A stretch of DNA of 64,000 bases from Boudabousia liubingyangii (GCF_001907245.1 NZ_MQSU01000001.1:270224-334223); one strand, 5' to 3'. Counted from the stretch's first letter, positions 16,507 to 25,964 are shown. Notes: generated from the letters alone by a model not told the origin. Program-made: numbers and translations.

Positions 16507-18879
16507 TTAGATCTTTTCGGGCTGAATCTTCCAGACTTCACGAGCGTAGTCGTTGATGGTGCGGTCTGAAGAGAAGCGGCCAGAGCGGCAGATGTTGATC
16601 CAGCACTTACGGGCCCAGGCGTCACGGTCCGCGTAGTCTAGCGCCATACGGTCGCGGGTTTCGCGGTAGGCCGGGAAGTCGGCCAGGACGAAGTAAACGT
16701 CTGCCGGGTCGCCCCAGTTGGTGCCTTCGAGTAGTGACATTAGTAGGTCATGGAACATGCCGGTACCGTTGTCGTCTAGGGTGCCGTCGACGAAGGCGTC
16801 GAGGACGCGCTTCAGGCCGGGTACGGTTTCGTAGGCCTGGCGGGGCTGGTACTGGGCGCGGTAGGCGGCTAGTTCTTCTTCCTTGAGGCCGAAGATGTAG
16901 GCATTGTCTTCACCTACGGCGTCTAGGATTTCCACGTTGGCACCGTCTAGGGTGCCTAGGGTGAGGGCGCCGTTCATCATGAACTTCATGTTGGAGGTAC
17001 CGGAGGCTTCCTTACCGGCAGTGGAGATCTGCTCTGAGACATCCGCGGCGGGGATGATGTGTTCTGCGGGGGAAACATTGTAGTTTTCCACGAAGACGAC
17101 GGTGAGGATCTCAGAGACGACCGGGTCGTTGTCGACTAGGCGGGCGATCTCGTTGATGAGCTTAATGATGCCCTTGGCGCGGACGTAGCCGGGGGCGGAC
17201 TTGGCACCGAAGATGAAGGTGCGCTTGGGCCAGTTGGCTTCCGGGTTGTCCTTGATACGGAAGTAGAGATCTAGGATGTAGATCGCGTTCATTAGCTGAC
17301 GCTTGTATTCGTGTAGACGCTTGATCTGAACGTCGAAGACGGAGGTCGGGTCGACCTCGACACCCTGACGGTTCTTGATCCACTTGGCGAAGTCGGCCTT
17401 GTTGGCGTCCTTGATTTCGGTGATCCAACCCAGGACCTTGGGGTCGTCAGCGAAGTGTTCTAGGTCAGCTAGTTTGTCTAGGTCAGAGACCCAGGCGTCA
17501 GAGCCGGCTAGTTCGGTGAGTAGTGCCGATAGGCGCGGGTTGCACTGGTTTAGCCAGCGACGCGGGGTGACACCGTTGGTCTTGTTGTTGAAACGTTCCG
17601 GCCAGATTTCGTACCAGTCGTGTAGGGTTTCACGCTTGATGATTTCGGTGTGTAGGGCGGCCACGCCGTTAATGGAGAAGGAGGCGTAGCAGGCCAACCA
17701 AGCCATGTGGACCATGCCGCCGGAAACGGGGGCCATGTAGTCGATCTTGCCCTGGTCGCAGCCTCGTTCGGCCAAATCTAGGCGGAAGCGACGGTCGATT
17801 TCGTAGACGATTTCCAGGACGCGCGGGAAGAGGCGTTCGAAGATGGAAACCTGCCAGGTTTCTAGGGCTTCGGCTAGCACGGTGTGGTTGGTGTAGGCGA
17901 AGGTCTGGGTGACAATCTCCCAGGCGTCTTCCCAGGTCATGCCGTGCTCGTCTAGCAGCAGGCGCATGAGTTCGGGGATAGCCAGTACGGGGTGAGTGTC
18001 GTTTAGCTGAATGCAGTTGTACTTAGCGAAGTCGCTTAGGTCTTCACCGTGGTGTGCCTGGTAGTTGGCGATCATTTCCTGCAGGGAAGCGGAGGTGAAG
18101 AAGTACTGCTGGCGGACACGCAGGACCTTACCTTCGAAGGTGGTGTCGTTCGGGTAGAGCACGCGGCACAGGTCCATAACGCGTTCACGTTCGACGATGG
18201 CGTCAGTGAAGCGCTGGGAGTTGAAGGCGTCGTAGTCGAATTCTTCTAGCGGCTCGGCCTTCCAGAGGCGTAGGGTGCCCACGTTCTTAGTGTTATAGCC
18301 GGTGATGGGCATGTCGTAGGGAACGGCGCGGACGACCATGTCGTTGAAGACGACCTGGCGCTGCTCTTCCTCGCGACGAATAACGAAGGGGTAGCCTTCT
18401 TCCATCCAGGCGTCGGGGTGTTCGGACTGGAAGCCGTTTTCGAAGGTCTGCTTGAACAGGCCGTAACGGTAGAGGATGCCGTAACCGGTGACCGGTAGGT
18501 TTAGGGTGGCGCAGGAGTCCAGGAAGCAGGCGGCGAGGCGGCCTAGGCCACCGTTACCTAGGGCGGCGTCGGGTTCTTCTTCGAGGACGTCGCTTAGGTT
18601 TAGGTTGTATTCCTTGAGGGCTTCGGTAGCTTCGTCTACTAGGCCCAGGTTGGTGAGGTTGTTTAGTAGTGCGCGGCCTTCTAGGAATTCGGCGGACAGG
18701 TAGTGTTCCTGGCGGCCTTCGGCGTAGCGCTTGCGGGTTGCGTCCCAGTTGTCGGCCAGTCGGGCCATGACGTCAGCGGAAAGTCCGGCCCAGAATTCGC
18801 GTAGGGTCGAGTCCTGAGGGCTACGACCGGATTCTGCACGGACAAATGCACCTAGGTGCGTTGAAATGCTCTGAGTCAT
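16507..18879 (-). CDS. glgP: Glycogen/starch/alpha-glucan phosphorylase
   Basis: A 790-residue enzyme that releases glucose 1-phosphate from the ends of glycogen. Seen: EPDAALGNGGLGRLAACFLDS at the N-terminal domain, NGVTPRRWL in the middle, and the PLP-lysine signature EASGTSNMKFMMNGALTLGT in the C-terminal domain. Length fits the bacterial family. The ATG at 18879 has GGAG five bases upstream; a frame-open ATG at 18909 would add ten unusual residues and has no ribosome binding site. Phosphoglucomutase, the next enzyme for the product, is encoded at 29305-30726. Confidence 0.96.
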   Translation of the reverse strand: MTQSISTHLGAFVRAESGRSPQDSTLREFWAGLSADVMARLADNWDATRKRYAEGRQEHYLSAEFLEGRALLNNLTNLGLVDEATEALKEYNLNLSDVLEEEPDAALGNGGLGRLAACFLDSCATLNLPVTGYGILYRYGLFKQTFENGFQSEHPDAWMEEGYPFVIRREEEQRQVVFNDMVVRAVPYDMPITGYNTKNVGTLRLWKAEPLEEFDYDAFNSQRFTDAIVERERVMDLCRVLYPNDTTFEGKVLRVRQQYFFTSASLQEMIANYQAHHGEDLSDFAKYNCIQLNDTHPVLAIPELMRLLLDEHGMTWEDAWEIVTQTFAYTNHTVLAEALETWQVSIFERLFPRVLEIVYEIDRRFRLDLAERGCDQGKIDYMAPVSGGMVHMAWLACYASFSINGVAALHTEIIKRETLHDWYEIWPERFNNKTNGVTPRRWLNQCNPRLSALLTELAGSDAWVSDLDKLADLEHFADDPKVLGWITEIKDANKADFAKWIKNRQGVEVDPTSVFDVQIKRLHEYKRQLMNAIYILDLYFRIKDNPEANWPKRTFIFGAKSAPGYVRAKGIIKLINEIARLVDNDPVVSEILTVVFVENYNVSPAEHIIPAADVSEQISTAGKEASGTSNMKFMMNGALTLGTLDGANVEILDAVGEDNAYIFGLKEEELAAYRAQYQPRQAYETVPGLKRVLDAFVDGTLDDNGTGMFHDLLMSLLEGTNWGDPADVYFVLADFPAYRETRDRMALDYADRDAWARKCWINICRSGRFSSDRTINDYAREVWKIQPEKI

Positions 18880-19031
18880 GTTTACTCCTATATAGATGTA
18901 TACCGTCAAACAGGTTACCGGTTTTTATAGGGTTTTTTCGGTAATTGGCCCAGACCTTGTTACGGTTCACACTCCCCCATCGGAAATGGCCAGAAAATCT
19001 GACCGGATTAGCAAAAGTTTCAACCGATTAC

Positions 19032-20084
19032 TTAGCTCAGAGTTCTTCCAGTGATAGGTTCACCCGCAAACAAAAACTTTCTTCCTTCATTCGATCTAAT
19101 TTCACCCTTAAGCATGCCCAGCATCTCAGATGCTCCCTTTTCGCAGACTTGGTCGACCGGGTGTCGCAACGTACTCAATCCAACTACCTTAGATGCTTGC
19201 CCCAGCCCGTCATAACCAACAACACCAATATCTTCTGGGACTTTTATGCCGTGTTCTTGGGCCCAAATAATGAACTTGATGGCGCGGTGATCATTTAGAA
19301 ACGACATGGCAGTGTAGCGGTTATTTTTTACGTCCTCTGCGACGGTTAGGAAAAATCGGTCCAAAGCATCACTGCCAATAGGTGGCAAGGGGCGACGAAA
19401 TACCTCGATACCGGCTTCACTCAAATGCTTAATAACACCTTCGCCACGAATATATTCGGTTAGCGAGTTTTCCCTTAGCGCAGTCATTACACCGACTTTT
19501 TTATGCCCGGCATCAATTATCATCTGACTGACAATCCTTGCGTTGCTCTCTTCATCGTAGCCAACCGCGTTTAATTGAGGATGCGGCTCTGGATGAGGCA
19601 TCACGATAACCGGTATTTGGCTTGCGTAAGGCAAAATGTCCTGCGGCTTAATCAAACCGGTGGAGACGAATATCCCCCCAGGACGCAGACTCATTAATCG
19701 CGCTAAACGCTTATTTTCATGCCGTTTCATTTCCGCAGCTTGGCCGGTCCCAACATTTTTGTTTCGGGTCGACCCAACAGACATCGCGTTAATGAAATAT
19801 CCCTCGTCTAAAACAGAATGAATCAAGTTATCGTACAGGCGCGCATAGGCTTCGTTAGTAACGTCACGGACCAAAAGACCAATAAGATCCGAGCTGCGGG
19901 AAGCTAGCTGCGTTGCCGCTTCGTTTCGGATATAACCTAATCGAGCCGCAATGGCCTTGATTCGACTAGCAGTTTCTTTATCAACAATTTCAGGATTTGA
20001 AAAAACTCTAGACACAGTTGCCCTAGAAACACCAGCTTCATCCGCCACCATCTGCATGGTGACTCCGAGATTATCCTTCAGCAT
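19032..20084 (-). CDS. LacI-family transcriptional regulator
   Basis: A 350-residue repressor-type protein. The N-terminal helix-turn-helix is clear at about 8-52 (MQMVADEAGVSRATVSRVFSN with the hinge helix through LGYIRNEAATQLASR), followed by a periplasmic-binding-like ligand domain (IGLLV, GGIFVS, DAGHKKVGVM, IGVVGYDGLG). It opens an AT-richer block and is divergent from the IMPase-family gene. Its likely targets are the two ATGNACNCGNGTNCAT palindromes at 25916 and 26051, which have the central CG usual for LacI operators. The effector is probably a sugar or sugar phosphate derived from what the nearby importer takes up; this is inference. Confidence 0.9.
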   Translation of the reverse strand: MLKDNLGVTMQMVADEAGVSRATVSRVFSNPEIVDKETASRIKAIAARLGYIRNEAATQLASRSSDLIGLLVRDVTNEAYARLYDNLIHSVLDEGYFINAMSVGSTRNKNVGTGQAAEMKRHENKRLARLMSLRPGGIFVSTGLIKPQDILPYASQIPVIVMPHPEPHPQLNAVGYDEESNARIVSQMIIDAGHKKVGVMTALRENSLTEYIRGEGVIKHLSEAGIEVFRRPLPPIGSDALDRFFLTVAEDVKNNRYTAMSFLNDHRAIKFIIWAQEHGIKVPEDIGVVGYDGLGQASKVVGLSTLRHPVDQVCEKGASEMLGMLKGEIRSNEGRKFLFAGEPITGRTLS

Positions 20085-20089
20085 CTTGA

Positions 20090-20102
20090 TAGTTTAAAAC
20101 TA
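20090..20102. promoter_or_regulatory. 13-bp palindrome before the lacI-type gene
   Basis: TAGTTT-A-AAACTA, five bases upstream of the regulator's ATG. It could be an autoregulatory site, but it lacks the central CG and does not match the other two operators. Confidence 0.3.
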
Positions 20103-20295
20103 AAATTACTAAACTTCATTGTTCAAGCCGAAATCAGCTCAAAGCGCGAACAGGCTTCGACAACGACAATGTGTGACAGAAAGAATATTTAGTCTGCCAA
20201 AATTATCTTTGATAACCATAAAAAGGTAATTGTAATTAATATCCTTATAACCACTTCACTCGCCTATTTCCTAACCAAAACTATGTGCTCCAAGA

Positions 20296-20324
20296 TTGCC
20301 CTCGTCTCTTTTAGAGGATAAAAT
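20296..20324 (+). promoter_or_regulatory. Promoter of the IMPase-family gene
   Basis: TTGCCC, a 17-base spacer and TAAAAT, followed about 47 bases later by the ATG at 20372. The rest of 20103-20295 is AT-rich with no gene. Confidence 0.5.
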
Positions 20325-20371
20325 TAGCCCCGTAATCGATATACCGATTCCCTTTTTAATTCGGAGCAAAA

Positions 20372-21169
20372 ATGAGTTCTATCAAGCTTGATGAATATCT
20401 TGAAACTGCAAAGACACTTGCCCGAGCTGCGGGTAGACTCGCAGAACGTTACCGGGAAGAAGGCATAAGCGTCGCGAAAACCAAATCCACTGACCTGGAT
20501 ATCGTTACCCAAGCGGATACTGCCGTAGAACAAATGATTAAGGACGGCTTAAAAGAGAGATTCCCTAAAGACGGCTTTTTCGGGGAGGAAACCGGGAAGG
20601 TTGAATCGGAAAGCGGGATTGTTTGGGTAGTTGACCCCATAGATGGAACTGTCAATTTTTTGTATGGCTCTCCCTACTACGCTGTATCTATTGCCGCAGC
20701 AGAGCTACAGTCAGATGGAACCCTAAAACCAGTTGTAGGCGCCGTATATTGCCCTACACTCGACGTAATGTATGAAGCTTCCGAGGCGTCTCCTGCCTTG
20801 AGGAACGGCAAAGAGATTTGTTGCAACAAGGATGTACAACTCCATAAAGCCCTAGTTACAACCGGTTTTAGTTATAGCCTTGAATCACGAGGCCGCCAGA
20901 AGGAACTAATTTCAAAACTTGCCACCGAAATTCGAGATTTCCGGATTGAAGGCACAGCAGCACTAGATATTTGTGCAGTTGCAGAAGGTCGTGTTGACGC
21001 TTATTTCCAATGGAATCTCGGTTTCTGGGATTATGCAGCTGCAATTCTCATCGCGCAACAAGCGGGAGCGGAAGTATTCGACAGTGAAAGCTCACTGCAC
21101 GAAAATCAAAAAATTCTCCGAGTAACGGTACCAAGTATCACCGCAGAATTGGGCTCCTACGTTTACTAA
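20372..21169 (+). CDS. Inositol monophosphatase family protein
   Basis: A 265-residue Mg-dependent phosphatase. Metal-site residues are in GEETG (Glu72/Glu73) and in DPIDGT (Asp88, Ile90, Asp91), followed by the second motif GFWDYAAA with the conserved Asp. The family removes phosphate from inositol 1-phosphate, fructose 1,6-bisphosphate, histidinol phosphate or PAP; the substrate is not fixed by these motifs. GGAG lies seven bases before the ATG. It is divergent from the lacI-type gene and convergent with the importer operon. Next to a phosphodiesterase and a sugar importer, a role in degrading a phosphorylated polyol or sugar is plausible. Confidence 0.88.
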   Translation: MSSIKLDEYLETAKTLARAAGRLAERYREEGISVAKTKSTDLDIVTQADTAVEQMIKDGLKERFPKDGFFGEETGKVESESGIVWVVDPIDGTVNFLYGSPYYAVSIAAAELQSDGTLKPVVGAVYCPTLDVMYEASEASPALRNGKEICCNKDVQLHKALVTTGFSYSLESRGRQKELISKLATEIRDFRIEGTAALDICAVAEGRVDAYFQWNLGFWDYAAAILIAQQAGAEVFDSESSLHENQKILRVTVPSITAELGSYVY

Positions 21170-21210
21170 GTCATCTCATACGTTTTAAAGATTCTTATTT
21201 TTAATAACGC

Positions 21211-22029
21211 TTAGAAAAAATAGGATATTCTCCAGCTTGCAGACTGGTTTGGTGCCAGGAGCCGGGAAATCATTGGTTCCCATGAAAAGGTCAGCATATT
21301 TCCCCAGATAGGAAAATAGGTGGGAGTATAGCTGGTTGTAAGAACTACCTGCCCTACTTTAGGATGTCGCTGAACGATCGTTATAGGCTGTGTCCATTCT
21401 TGGTCTAATACCCCATATTTATCCGTTTTCCACGGCCAGTTTTTTCTAACGATTGTCCCGGTTCGATTCATGGAATATCCGTCTGAATCTAATGAGAACT
21501 TTGATGGAATTACTTGTCCTAAAAGTTTTGGATCTGCCTTATCAACTGGAAAGAACGGGTGCGGGAACCAAGTAAATGGAATTTTCCTAGATGATAAGTT
21601 TCGGAAAACAGTCTTCGATACTAGACACCTATCGACCAGAGAGACTTCTCTTTCTATCTCGATTTCGATCTCCCCCAGTTTCTGCCGAGCAATGAATACC
21701 GCACTACTTGTCGTTGTTTCGACGGTCCAAGCCGCTTGCTCAACAAGTTTTCCACTTTCGATATCGACAGTGCCCACTCCGGGGATAAGTTTAATTCGTT
21801 GTTGATCTGCAAGGTATATATCCGAAAAACTGAAGGAATCGGGTAGCCCTTGTCCATGGAAAGGGTCGAACTCCACACCGTATGTGGGTCCGGAAAGCAG
21901 TGGCCCTACCTGGTTGTCTGTTACTTGGTAAACATACCCACCAGCACAATAACGCGTTCCTAGTAAGTCCTGATCGTTATTCGGATCTAATAGTTCTACC
22001 TTAAGATATTCGTTTTTTAGAATAAGCAT
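21211..22029 (-). CDS. Aldose-epimerase-like (mutarotase-fold) protein
   Basis: A 272-residue protein. The pattern of short strands and the segments GPLLSGPTYGVEFDP, FTWFPHPFFPV and SWRISYFF look like the galactose-mutarotase superfamily of all-beta carbohydrate-active proteins; the match is by fold impression, not by a catalytic motif I can confirm. Start set at the ATG at 22029 preceded by GGGGGAAAAC, the same leader as at the binding-protein gene; 16 residues of an upstream frame extension were rejected. It is the last gene of the importer operon, 71 bases after the phosphodiesterase gene. It may convert sugar anomers for the pathway. Confidence 0.6.
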   Translation of the reverse strand: MLILKNEYLKVELLDPNNDQDLLGTRYCAGGYVYQVTDNQVGPLLSGPTYGVEFDPFHGQGLPDSFSFSDIYLADQQRIKLIPGVGTVDIESGKLVEQAAWTVETTTSSAVFIARQKLGEIEIEIEREVSLVDRCLVSKTVFRNLSSRKIPFTWFPHPFFPVDKADPKLLGQVIPSKFSLDSDGYSMNRTGTIVRKNWPWKTDKYGVLDQEWTQPITIVQRHPKVGQVVLTTSYTPTYFPIWGNMLTFSWEPMISRLLAPNQSASWRISYFF

Positions 22030-22100
22030 GTTTTCCCCCAAAAGTAGTAATGGGCGGTGCCTGCACTGTATCGACACCGCCCATTACAGAACTAGAATTG

Positions 22101-22838
22101 CTACTTGCGCTTTACGCTTTCTAGTAGCGCTTGAGCAAACCTAGGCTTATCTGTGCTAGAACCTTCAACCCCTGTTTCAAGGATATGTTGGAGATCGCCA
22201 GCAAAATTAAACATTGAAGCGCAAACCTTGAACCCTTCAGCACGAAGCTGATCAACAAATTCTCGGGTTAGGCCTGGCCAATGCATAAACAGGTTCTTTA
22301 CCCCCAGTCGATCAACTTCATATCGCCAATCCTCTTCCAAGAAACGCCAAATTAGTAGACCAGTTCCGCGTTCACCAGGTTTTCCATACTTCTGATACTC
22401 AGCTATTGCTTCCGCATGAAAACTGGTGATCACCATTCGATCACGAACACTCTGGGATCGAGTAGCTAAGTATTCGGCAAGTGGCCGCGCAGCCCTAGGC
22501 TTCTTAATCTCAACCTGTAGAAGACAGCTAGTGGATTCAAGAACCTCGTCGAAGGTCGGGACCTTTTGTCCCAATCCTAGGTCTACCTCCAAAAGCTGAT
22601 CGTAAGTTTGGTCTTCGATTGCTAAGAACTTTCCAGGAGCGTTCCCAAGCGCAAGTCGCTCGAAGGTTTGATCATGACCGACGACTAGTTTTCCGTCCTT
22701 GGTGTATTGAACATCTAGTTCACATTCCTGAATACCTAGTTTTTCTGCTTCTTGGAAAGCTAAAACTGTATTTTCAGGAGCTACATCTACAGCACCACGA
22801 TGGGCTGTAAGAAGAAAATTTTCTCTTAACTCGTACAT
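22101..22838 (-). CDS. Glycerophosphodiester phosphodiesterase family protein
   Basis: A 245-residue cytoplasmic GDPD. Active-site residues: His13-Arg14 in TAHRG, Glu22-Asn23-Thr24 in PENT, Glu40 and Asp42 in ECELDV, and His55-Asp56 in VGHDQTF; all core positions of the family are present. No signal peptide, so it acts inside on an imported substrate. GDPDs split glycerol-3-phosphate from glycerophosphodiesters; related enzymes act on sugar phosphodiesters. It lies 15 bases after the second permease gene, in the same operon, which points to uptake and hydrolysis of a phosphodiester. AAAGGT upstream of the ATG is the ribosome binding site. Confidence 0.88.
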   Translation of the reverse strand: MYELRENFLLTAHRGAVDVAPENTVLAFQEAEKLGIQECELDVQYTKDGKLVVGHDQTFERLALGNAPGKFLAIEDQTYDQLLEVDLGLGQKVPTFDEVLESTSCLLQVEIKKPRAARPLAEYLATRSQSVRDRMVITSFHAEAIAEYQKYGKPGERGTGLLIWRFLEEDWRYEVDRLGVKNLFMHWPGLTREFVDQLRAEGFKVCASMFNFAGDLQHILETGVEGSSTDKPRFAQALLESVKRK

Positions 22839-22853
22839 TTGTACTTTACCTTT

Positions 22854-23666
22854 TTACTTTAGGCCACTACGGGCGATACTTGCGATGAACTTCTTCTGCA
22901 AGAACAAGAAGATAATAATCATTGGTAGGGCTGCTAGAACACCTGCCGACATTAGAACGTTCCATTCAGTCGTATATGTACCTCTTAGAAGCGCCAGGCC
23001 TGGACCCAAGGTCATCTTATCGATAGAACGGTTAACTACAATGGGCCATAGCAATTCCTTCCATTCTGCCAAGACGGTCAAAATCGATAGTGAAATCAAA
23101 CCACTTCTTGCAATTGGGAAAACCATGGTGAATAGAATACGCAGATGTGAAGCACCATCTACCCTAGCTGCCTCGATCAATTCTCTTGGAACGCCGCGGA
23201 AGAACTGATACAGAAGGAATACTCCAAACGCATCAAAGATAGATGGCAAAAATAGTGCGACTAGAGTGTTAGTGAGTTTGATCGACGAGATAATCTCGAA
23301 TGCCGGAATGATGAAGATATCACCCGGCACCATGATTAGCGACAGAACTAACAAAAGTATTAGACGCGATCCGGGGACCTTGATAATAGCCAAGGCATAA
23401 GCCGCAAACGAACAGATAAGAACGGTTCCAACTACGCGACCTATCGAAACAAGTATTGTGTTTCCTAGCAACGTCAGGAACGGAAGTCTTGAAAAGACCT
23501 CCTTAGTACCATCCAGGGTGGGTGGTGAGGGAATCGGGTTCGGGGGCTGTTCCAGGGTCTGGGCTGTAGTCATTAAAGCTGTAGAAAGCATCCACAAAAA
23601 CGGAGCAACTACTGCGATAGTAAATATTCCCGCAAGGAGGTAGATAGCAAATTTCTTTTCTTTCAT
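22854..23666 (-). CDS. ABC sugar importer permease, MalG type
   Basis: A 270-residue inner-membrane permease with about six helices. The EAA loop that contacts the ATPase is EAARVDGASHLRILFTMVFP, with the conserved Gly. It pairs with the upstream permease to form the channel. The start codon overlaps the upstream stop by one base (TAATG), so translation is coupled. No ATP-binding subunit is encoded nearby, so it probably uses a shared MsiK-like ATPase elsewhere, as many actinobacterial importers do. Confidence 0.92.
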   Translation of the reverse strand: MKEKKFAIYLLAGIFTIAVVAPFLWMLSTALMTTAQTLEQPPNPIPSPPTLDGTKEVFSRLPFLTLLGNTILVSIGRVVGTVLICSFAAYALAIIKVPGSRLILLLVLSLIMVPGDIFIIPAFEIISSIKLTNTLVALFLPSIFDAFGVFLLYQFFRGVPRELIEAARVDGASHLRILFTMVFPIARSGLISLSILTVLAEWKELLWPIVVNRSIDKMTLGPGLALLRGTYTTEWNVLMSAGVLAALPMIIIFLFLQKKFIASIARSGLK

Positions 23667-24583
23667 TATCCATCTTCTCCATAATGGACGTAACGCTTCT
23701 GCAACTTAAACATGACAATAGATAGCAATAGGATCAATGCAAACAGCATTAGCGACACCGCGGCCGCATATCCTCTTTGCGTGCCATCAATAAATGCCAA
23801 GAGATAGTAGTAGTAAACCACGGTAATTCCGTGATTGACCGATACTGACGCCTCTGGGGGTAGCAAAATGTATACGACGTCGAAAAGCTTGAAAGCTCCA
23901 ATTGTCGTAGTGAGAATTACGAAGAACAGTGAAGGGCTTAGAAGAGGAATAGTTATCGAGAAAAATCTGCGAACTGGCCCCGCCCCATCAATCTTCGCTG
24001 CTTCATAAACCTCGGCAGAAATATCTTGCATTCCAGCGTACAAAATAATCGTAGGCACTGAGAAAGATAGATAAATAACTACTAACACCACGACAAATGT
24101 CACACCACTAGTACTTCCAAACCAACTCACCGGGTTAGAACCTATCTTCTGCAAGAGAGCGTTGACTAACCCGTACTGAGTTTGAAATAGCCAGCCGAAT
24201 ACCAATACAACCGCTGTAGGAAGCATGACCGCAGGTAAGAAGACAATAGCTCTGAAGGCCCCCTGTCCTCTGAAGGAGTTCTGCATCAAAGTGGCAGCAA
24301 TGAGCGAAACAATCACTACACCAGGGACGACTATTACGGCAAACCTGAAGGTATTCGCAAGAGCGACAGTCAACTGACTATCACTGAACATCTTCTCGTA
24401 GTTTTTAGTTCCAACATATTCTGCCGAACCAAAGGCACCTGCCTCTTGGAAGGACAACCACACGTTGTAACCAAAACCGTAGATCTTGAAAACCCCAACT
24501 CCTAGCAACAAGGGCAGAAGAAGTAAATAGCCGAATATTGTTTCCCTGCGATGAACTTTAGACTTATTTGAAGTCATGCTCAT
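23666..24583 (-). CDS. ABC sugar importer permease, MalF type
   Basis: A 305-residue inner-membrane permease, six helices or so, with the EAA loop EAAKIDGAGPVRRFFSITIP. It is the first of the two channel subunits of the carbohydrate-uptake (CUT1-like) system. The ATG overlaps the stop of the binding-protein gene by four bases (ATGA), which indicates translational coupling. A second in-frame ATG two codons later is an alternative start. Order binding protein, permease, permease is the standard one for this family. Confidence 0.92.
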   Translation of the reverse strand: MSMTSNKSKVHRRETIFGYLLLLPLLLGVGVFKIYGFGYNVWLSFQEAGAFGSAEYVGTKNYEKMFSDSQLTVALANTFRFAVIVVPGVVIVSLIAATLMQNSFRGQGAFRAIVFLPAVMLPTAVVLVFGWLFQTQYGLVNALLQKIGSNPVSWFGSTSGVTFVVVLVVIYLSFSVPTIILYAGMQDISAEVYEAAKIDGAGPVRRFFSITIPLLSPSLFFVILTTTIGAFKLFDVVYILLPPEASVSVNHGITVVYYYYLLAFIDGTQRGYAAAVSLMLFALILLLSIVMFKLQKRYVHYGEDG

Positions 24584-25860
24584 TTATTTACAACCTCATT
24601 GAGAGCTTTATCAAGATTCTTCACAGTGTCATCTACCGACATCTTTCCCGTGTAGTAGGCCCCAAGAATGTCACTATTAATCTTGGGCGCGATGGAACGA
24701 ACTGCGGGATATTGTGTCGAAATACGAAGATACGTATGTTTCGGGCCTTCTTTTAGAATATAGTCAAGATCTGCCAAATTCGAGTTAGCTTTGGCGAAAG
24801 CTTCCTGCACTGCAGCCGAGTTGTTTGCAGGCAGCGCAGCCCCGCCTTCTGCATGAAGTTCTGCACCTTTATCTGAAGTCAAGAATTTAATAAGTTTCCA
24901 AGAAGCTTCCTTATGCTTCGAGTTGGCACTCATTACATAGGAAAGACCATTGGTATCCATCATCCATTTGCCATTGATTGAAGGAAGAGGCATAAGCTTG
25001 AAGGTATTTGCTGGCGCATCAGCTTTCTGAAGTAGGCTAAAGTTCCAGGATGGGATGTATGCCATTGAAACTGAACCAGAAATTAAGGATGACACGGGAT
25101 CAAAGTCAGCAGAGTTCGAGATTTCATTAATCAAACCTTCTTTTTGAAGATTTTCAATTAGCTCTAGAGCTTTTTTGCCCTGCTCGCTATCGAATCCTGC
25201 TTTCATTTCGGCATTGAAGAACTCGCCACCTAGAGTCCTGAAGATACTCGGATAACCATTCCAAATTCCAAAATCATAATGTAGAGGGCGATCGGTACTC
25301 TTGGTCTGCTTAGCCTTAATCTCTTTCGCGGTTGCGAGCATATCATCCCAAGTCCACTCTCCCTCGGGAATTTTTACACCGAAATCATTGAAAACCTTGG
25401 TATTGATAACCATCGCCCAAAGGTCCTGATCTTTCGGAATACCGTATTGTTTTCCATCGATATTATAAAGTTTGGTGATTTGTTCACTATAGTTCCCTAG
25501 ATCGATCTTGTCCTTTTCGATATAGGAATCAAGCGGCTCGATTACCCCACCTTTCACATAGAAAGGAATGCGCGAACTCTGCCACATAACATCAGGGCCT
25601 TCGCCGGCAGACAATGCTGAATCCAGTTTGGTGTAGTACTGATCTTGAGGAACTTGCTCTAGCTCCACCTTAATATCTTTGTTTTCAGCCATAAACGCAT
25701 CAACAGCCTTTTGAACACCCGGCTTTTGTGCGGGATCCCAAATCATTAGGTTGAGCGTTACCGGCCCATCCCCATCATCAGAACTGCCACACCCAGCAAC
25801 TGCTCCAGCAGACAATGCCGTGATAGCAACTGTAACGAGAATCTTCTTCTTATTAATCAT
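24580..25860 (-). CDS. ABC importer solute-binding lipoprotein
   Basis: A 426-residue extracellular binding protein. MINKKK, a hydrophobic stretch and a lipobox AVAGC with Cys24 mark a lipoprotein; the mature part has the carbohydrate-binding family features NLMIWDPAQKPGVQKAVDAF and LMPLPSINGKWMMDTNGLS. It delivers the substrate to the two permeases encoded downstream. The start at 25860 has GGGGGAAAA before it; an upstream frame extension of 13 residues lies in the leader. First gene of a five-gene operon with a strong promoter and a LacI-type operator directly on it. Similarity to UgpB- and MalE-type proteins does not settle the ligand. Confidence 0.93.
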   Translation of the reverse strand: MINKKKILVTVAITALSAGAVAGCGSSDDGDGPVTLNLMIWDPAQKPGVQKAVDAFMAENKDIKVELEQVPQDQYYTKLDSALSAGEGPDVMWQSSRIPFYVKGGVIEPLDSYIEKDKIDLGNYSEQITKLYNIDGKQYGIPKDQDLWAMVINTKVFNDFGVKIPEGEWTWDDMLATAKEIKAKQTKSTDRPLHYDFGIWNGYPSIFRTLGGEFFNAEMKAGFDSEQGKKALELIENLQKEGLINEISNSADFDPVSSLISGSVSMAYIPSWNFSLLQKADAPANTFKLMPLPSINGKWMMDTNGLSYVMSANSKHKEASWKLIKFLTSDKGAELHAEGGAALPANNSAAVQEAFAKANSNLADLDYILKEGPKHTYLRISTQYPAVRSIAPKINSDILGAYYTGKMSVDDTVKNLDKALNEVVNK

Positions 25861-25879
25861 TTTTCCCCCATTTTGTGAG

Positions 25880-25899
25880 TTGCAGCAGCATTGCTGCAA
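25880..25899. promoter_or_regulatory. 8-bp inverted repeat in the leader of the importer operon
   Basis: TTGCAGCA, four bases (GCAT) and TGCTGCAA, about 20 bases upstream of the binding-protein ATG and inside its mRNA leader. It is either a second regulator site or an RNA hairpin affecting translation; no T run follows on the minus strand. Confidence 0.4.
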
Positions 25900-25915
25900 G
25901 GAGCGACGATACGGG

Positions 25916-25931
25916 ATGTACTCGCGTACAT
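25916..25931. promoter_or_regulatory. LacI-type operator at the importer promoter
   Basis: ATGTACTCGCGTACAT: six-base arms around a central CG. It begins four bases after the -10 hexamer and covers the transcription start, a classic repressor position. It shares the pattern ATGNACNCGNGTNCAT with the site at 26051. Confidence 0.7.
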
Positions 25932-25934
25932 TAC

Positions 25935-25964
25935 ATTAAAACGCGCTCCGGCTCACATTGTCAA
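25935..25964 (-). promoter_or_regulatory. Promoter of the importer operon
   Basis: On the minus strand TTGACA (25964-25959), an 18-base spacer and TTTAAT (25940-25935); the -35 is perfect and the -10 has five of six matches. It is one of the strongest promoters in the window. Confidence 0.8.

Noticed and set aside
18880-19031. Terminator or site between glgP and the lacI-type gene
   Set aside because: GGTTACCGG-like sequences and T runs are present but no hairpin of useful length could be paired.
21460-21469. tRNA T-loop-like GGTTCGATTC
   Set aside because: It lies inside the mutarotase-like gene and no acceptor or anticodon arms can be drawn around it.
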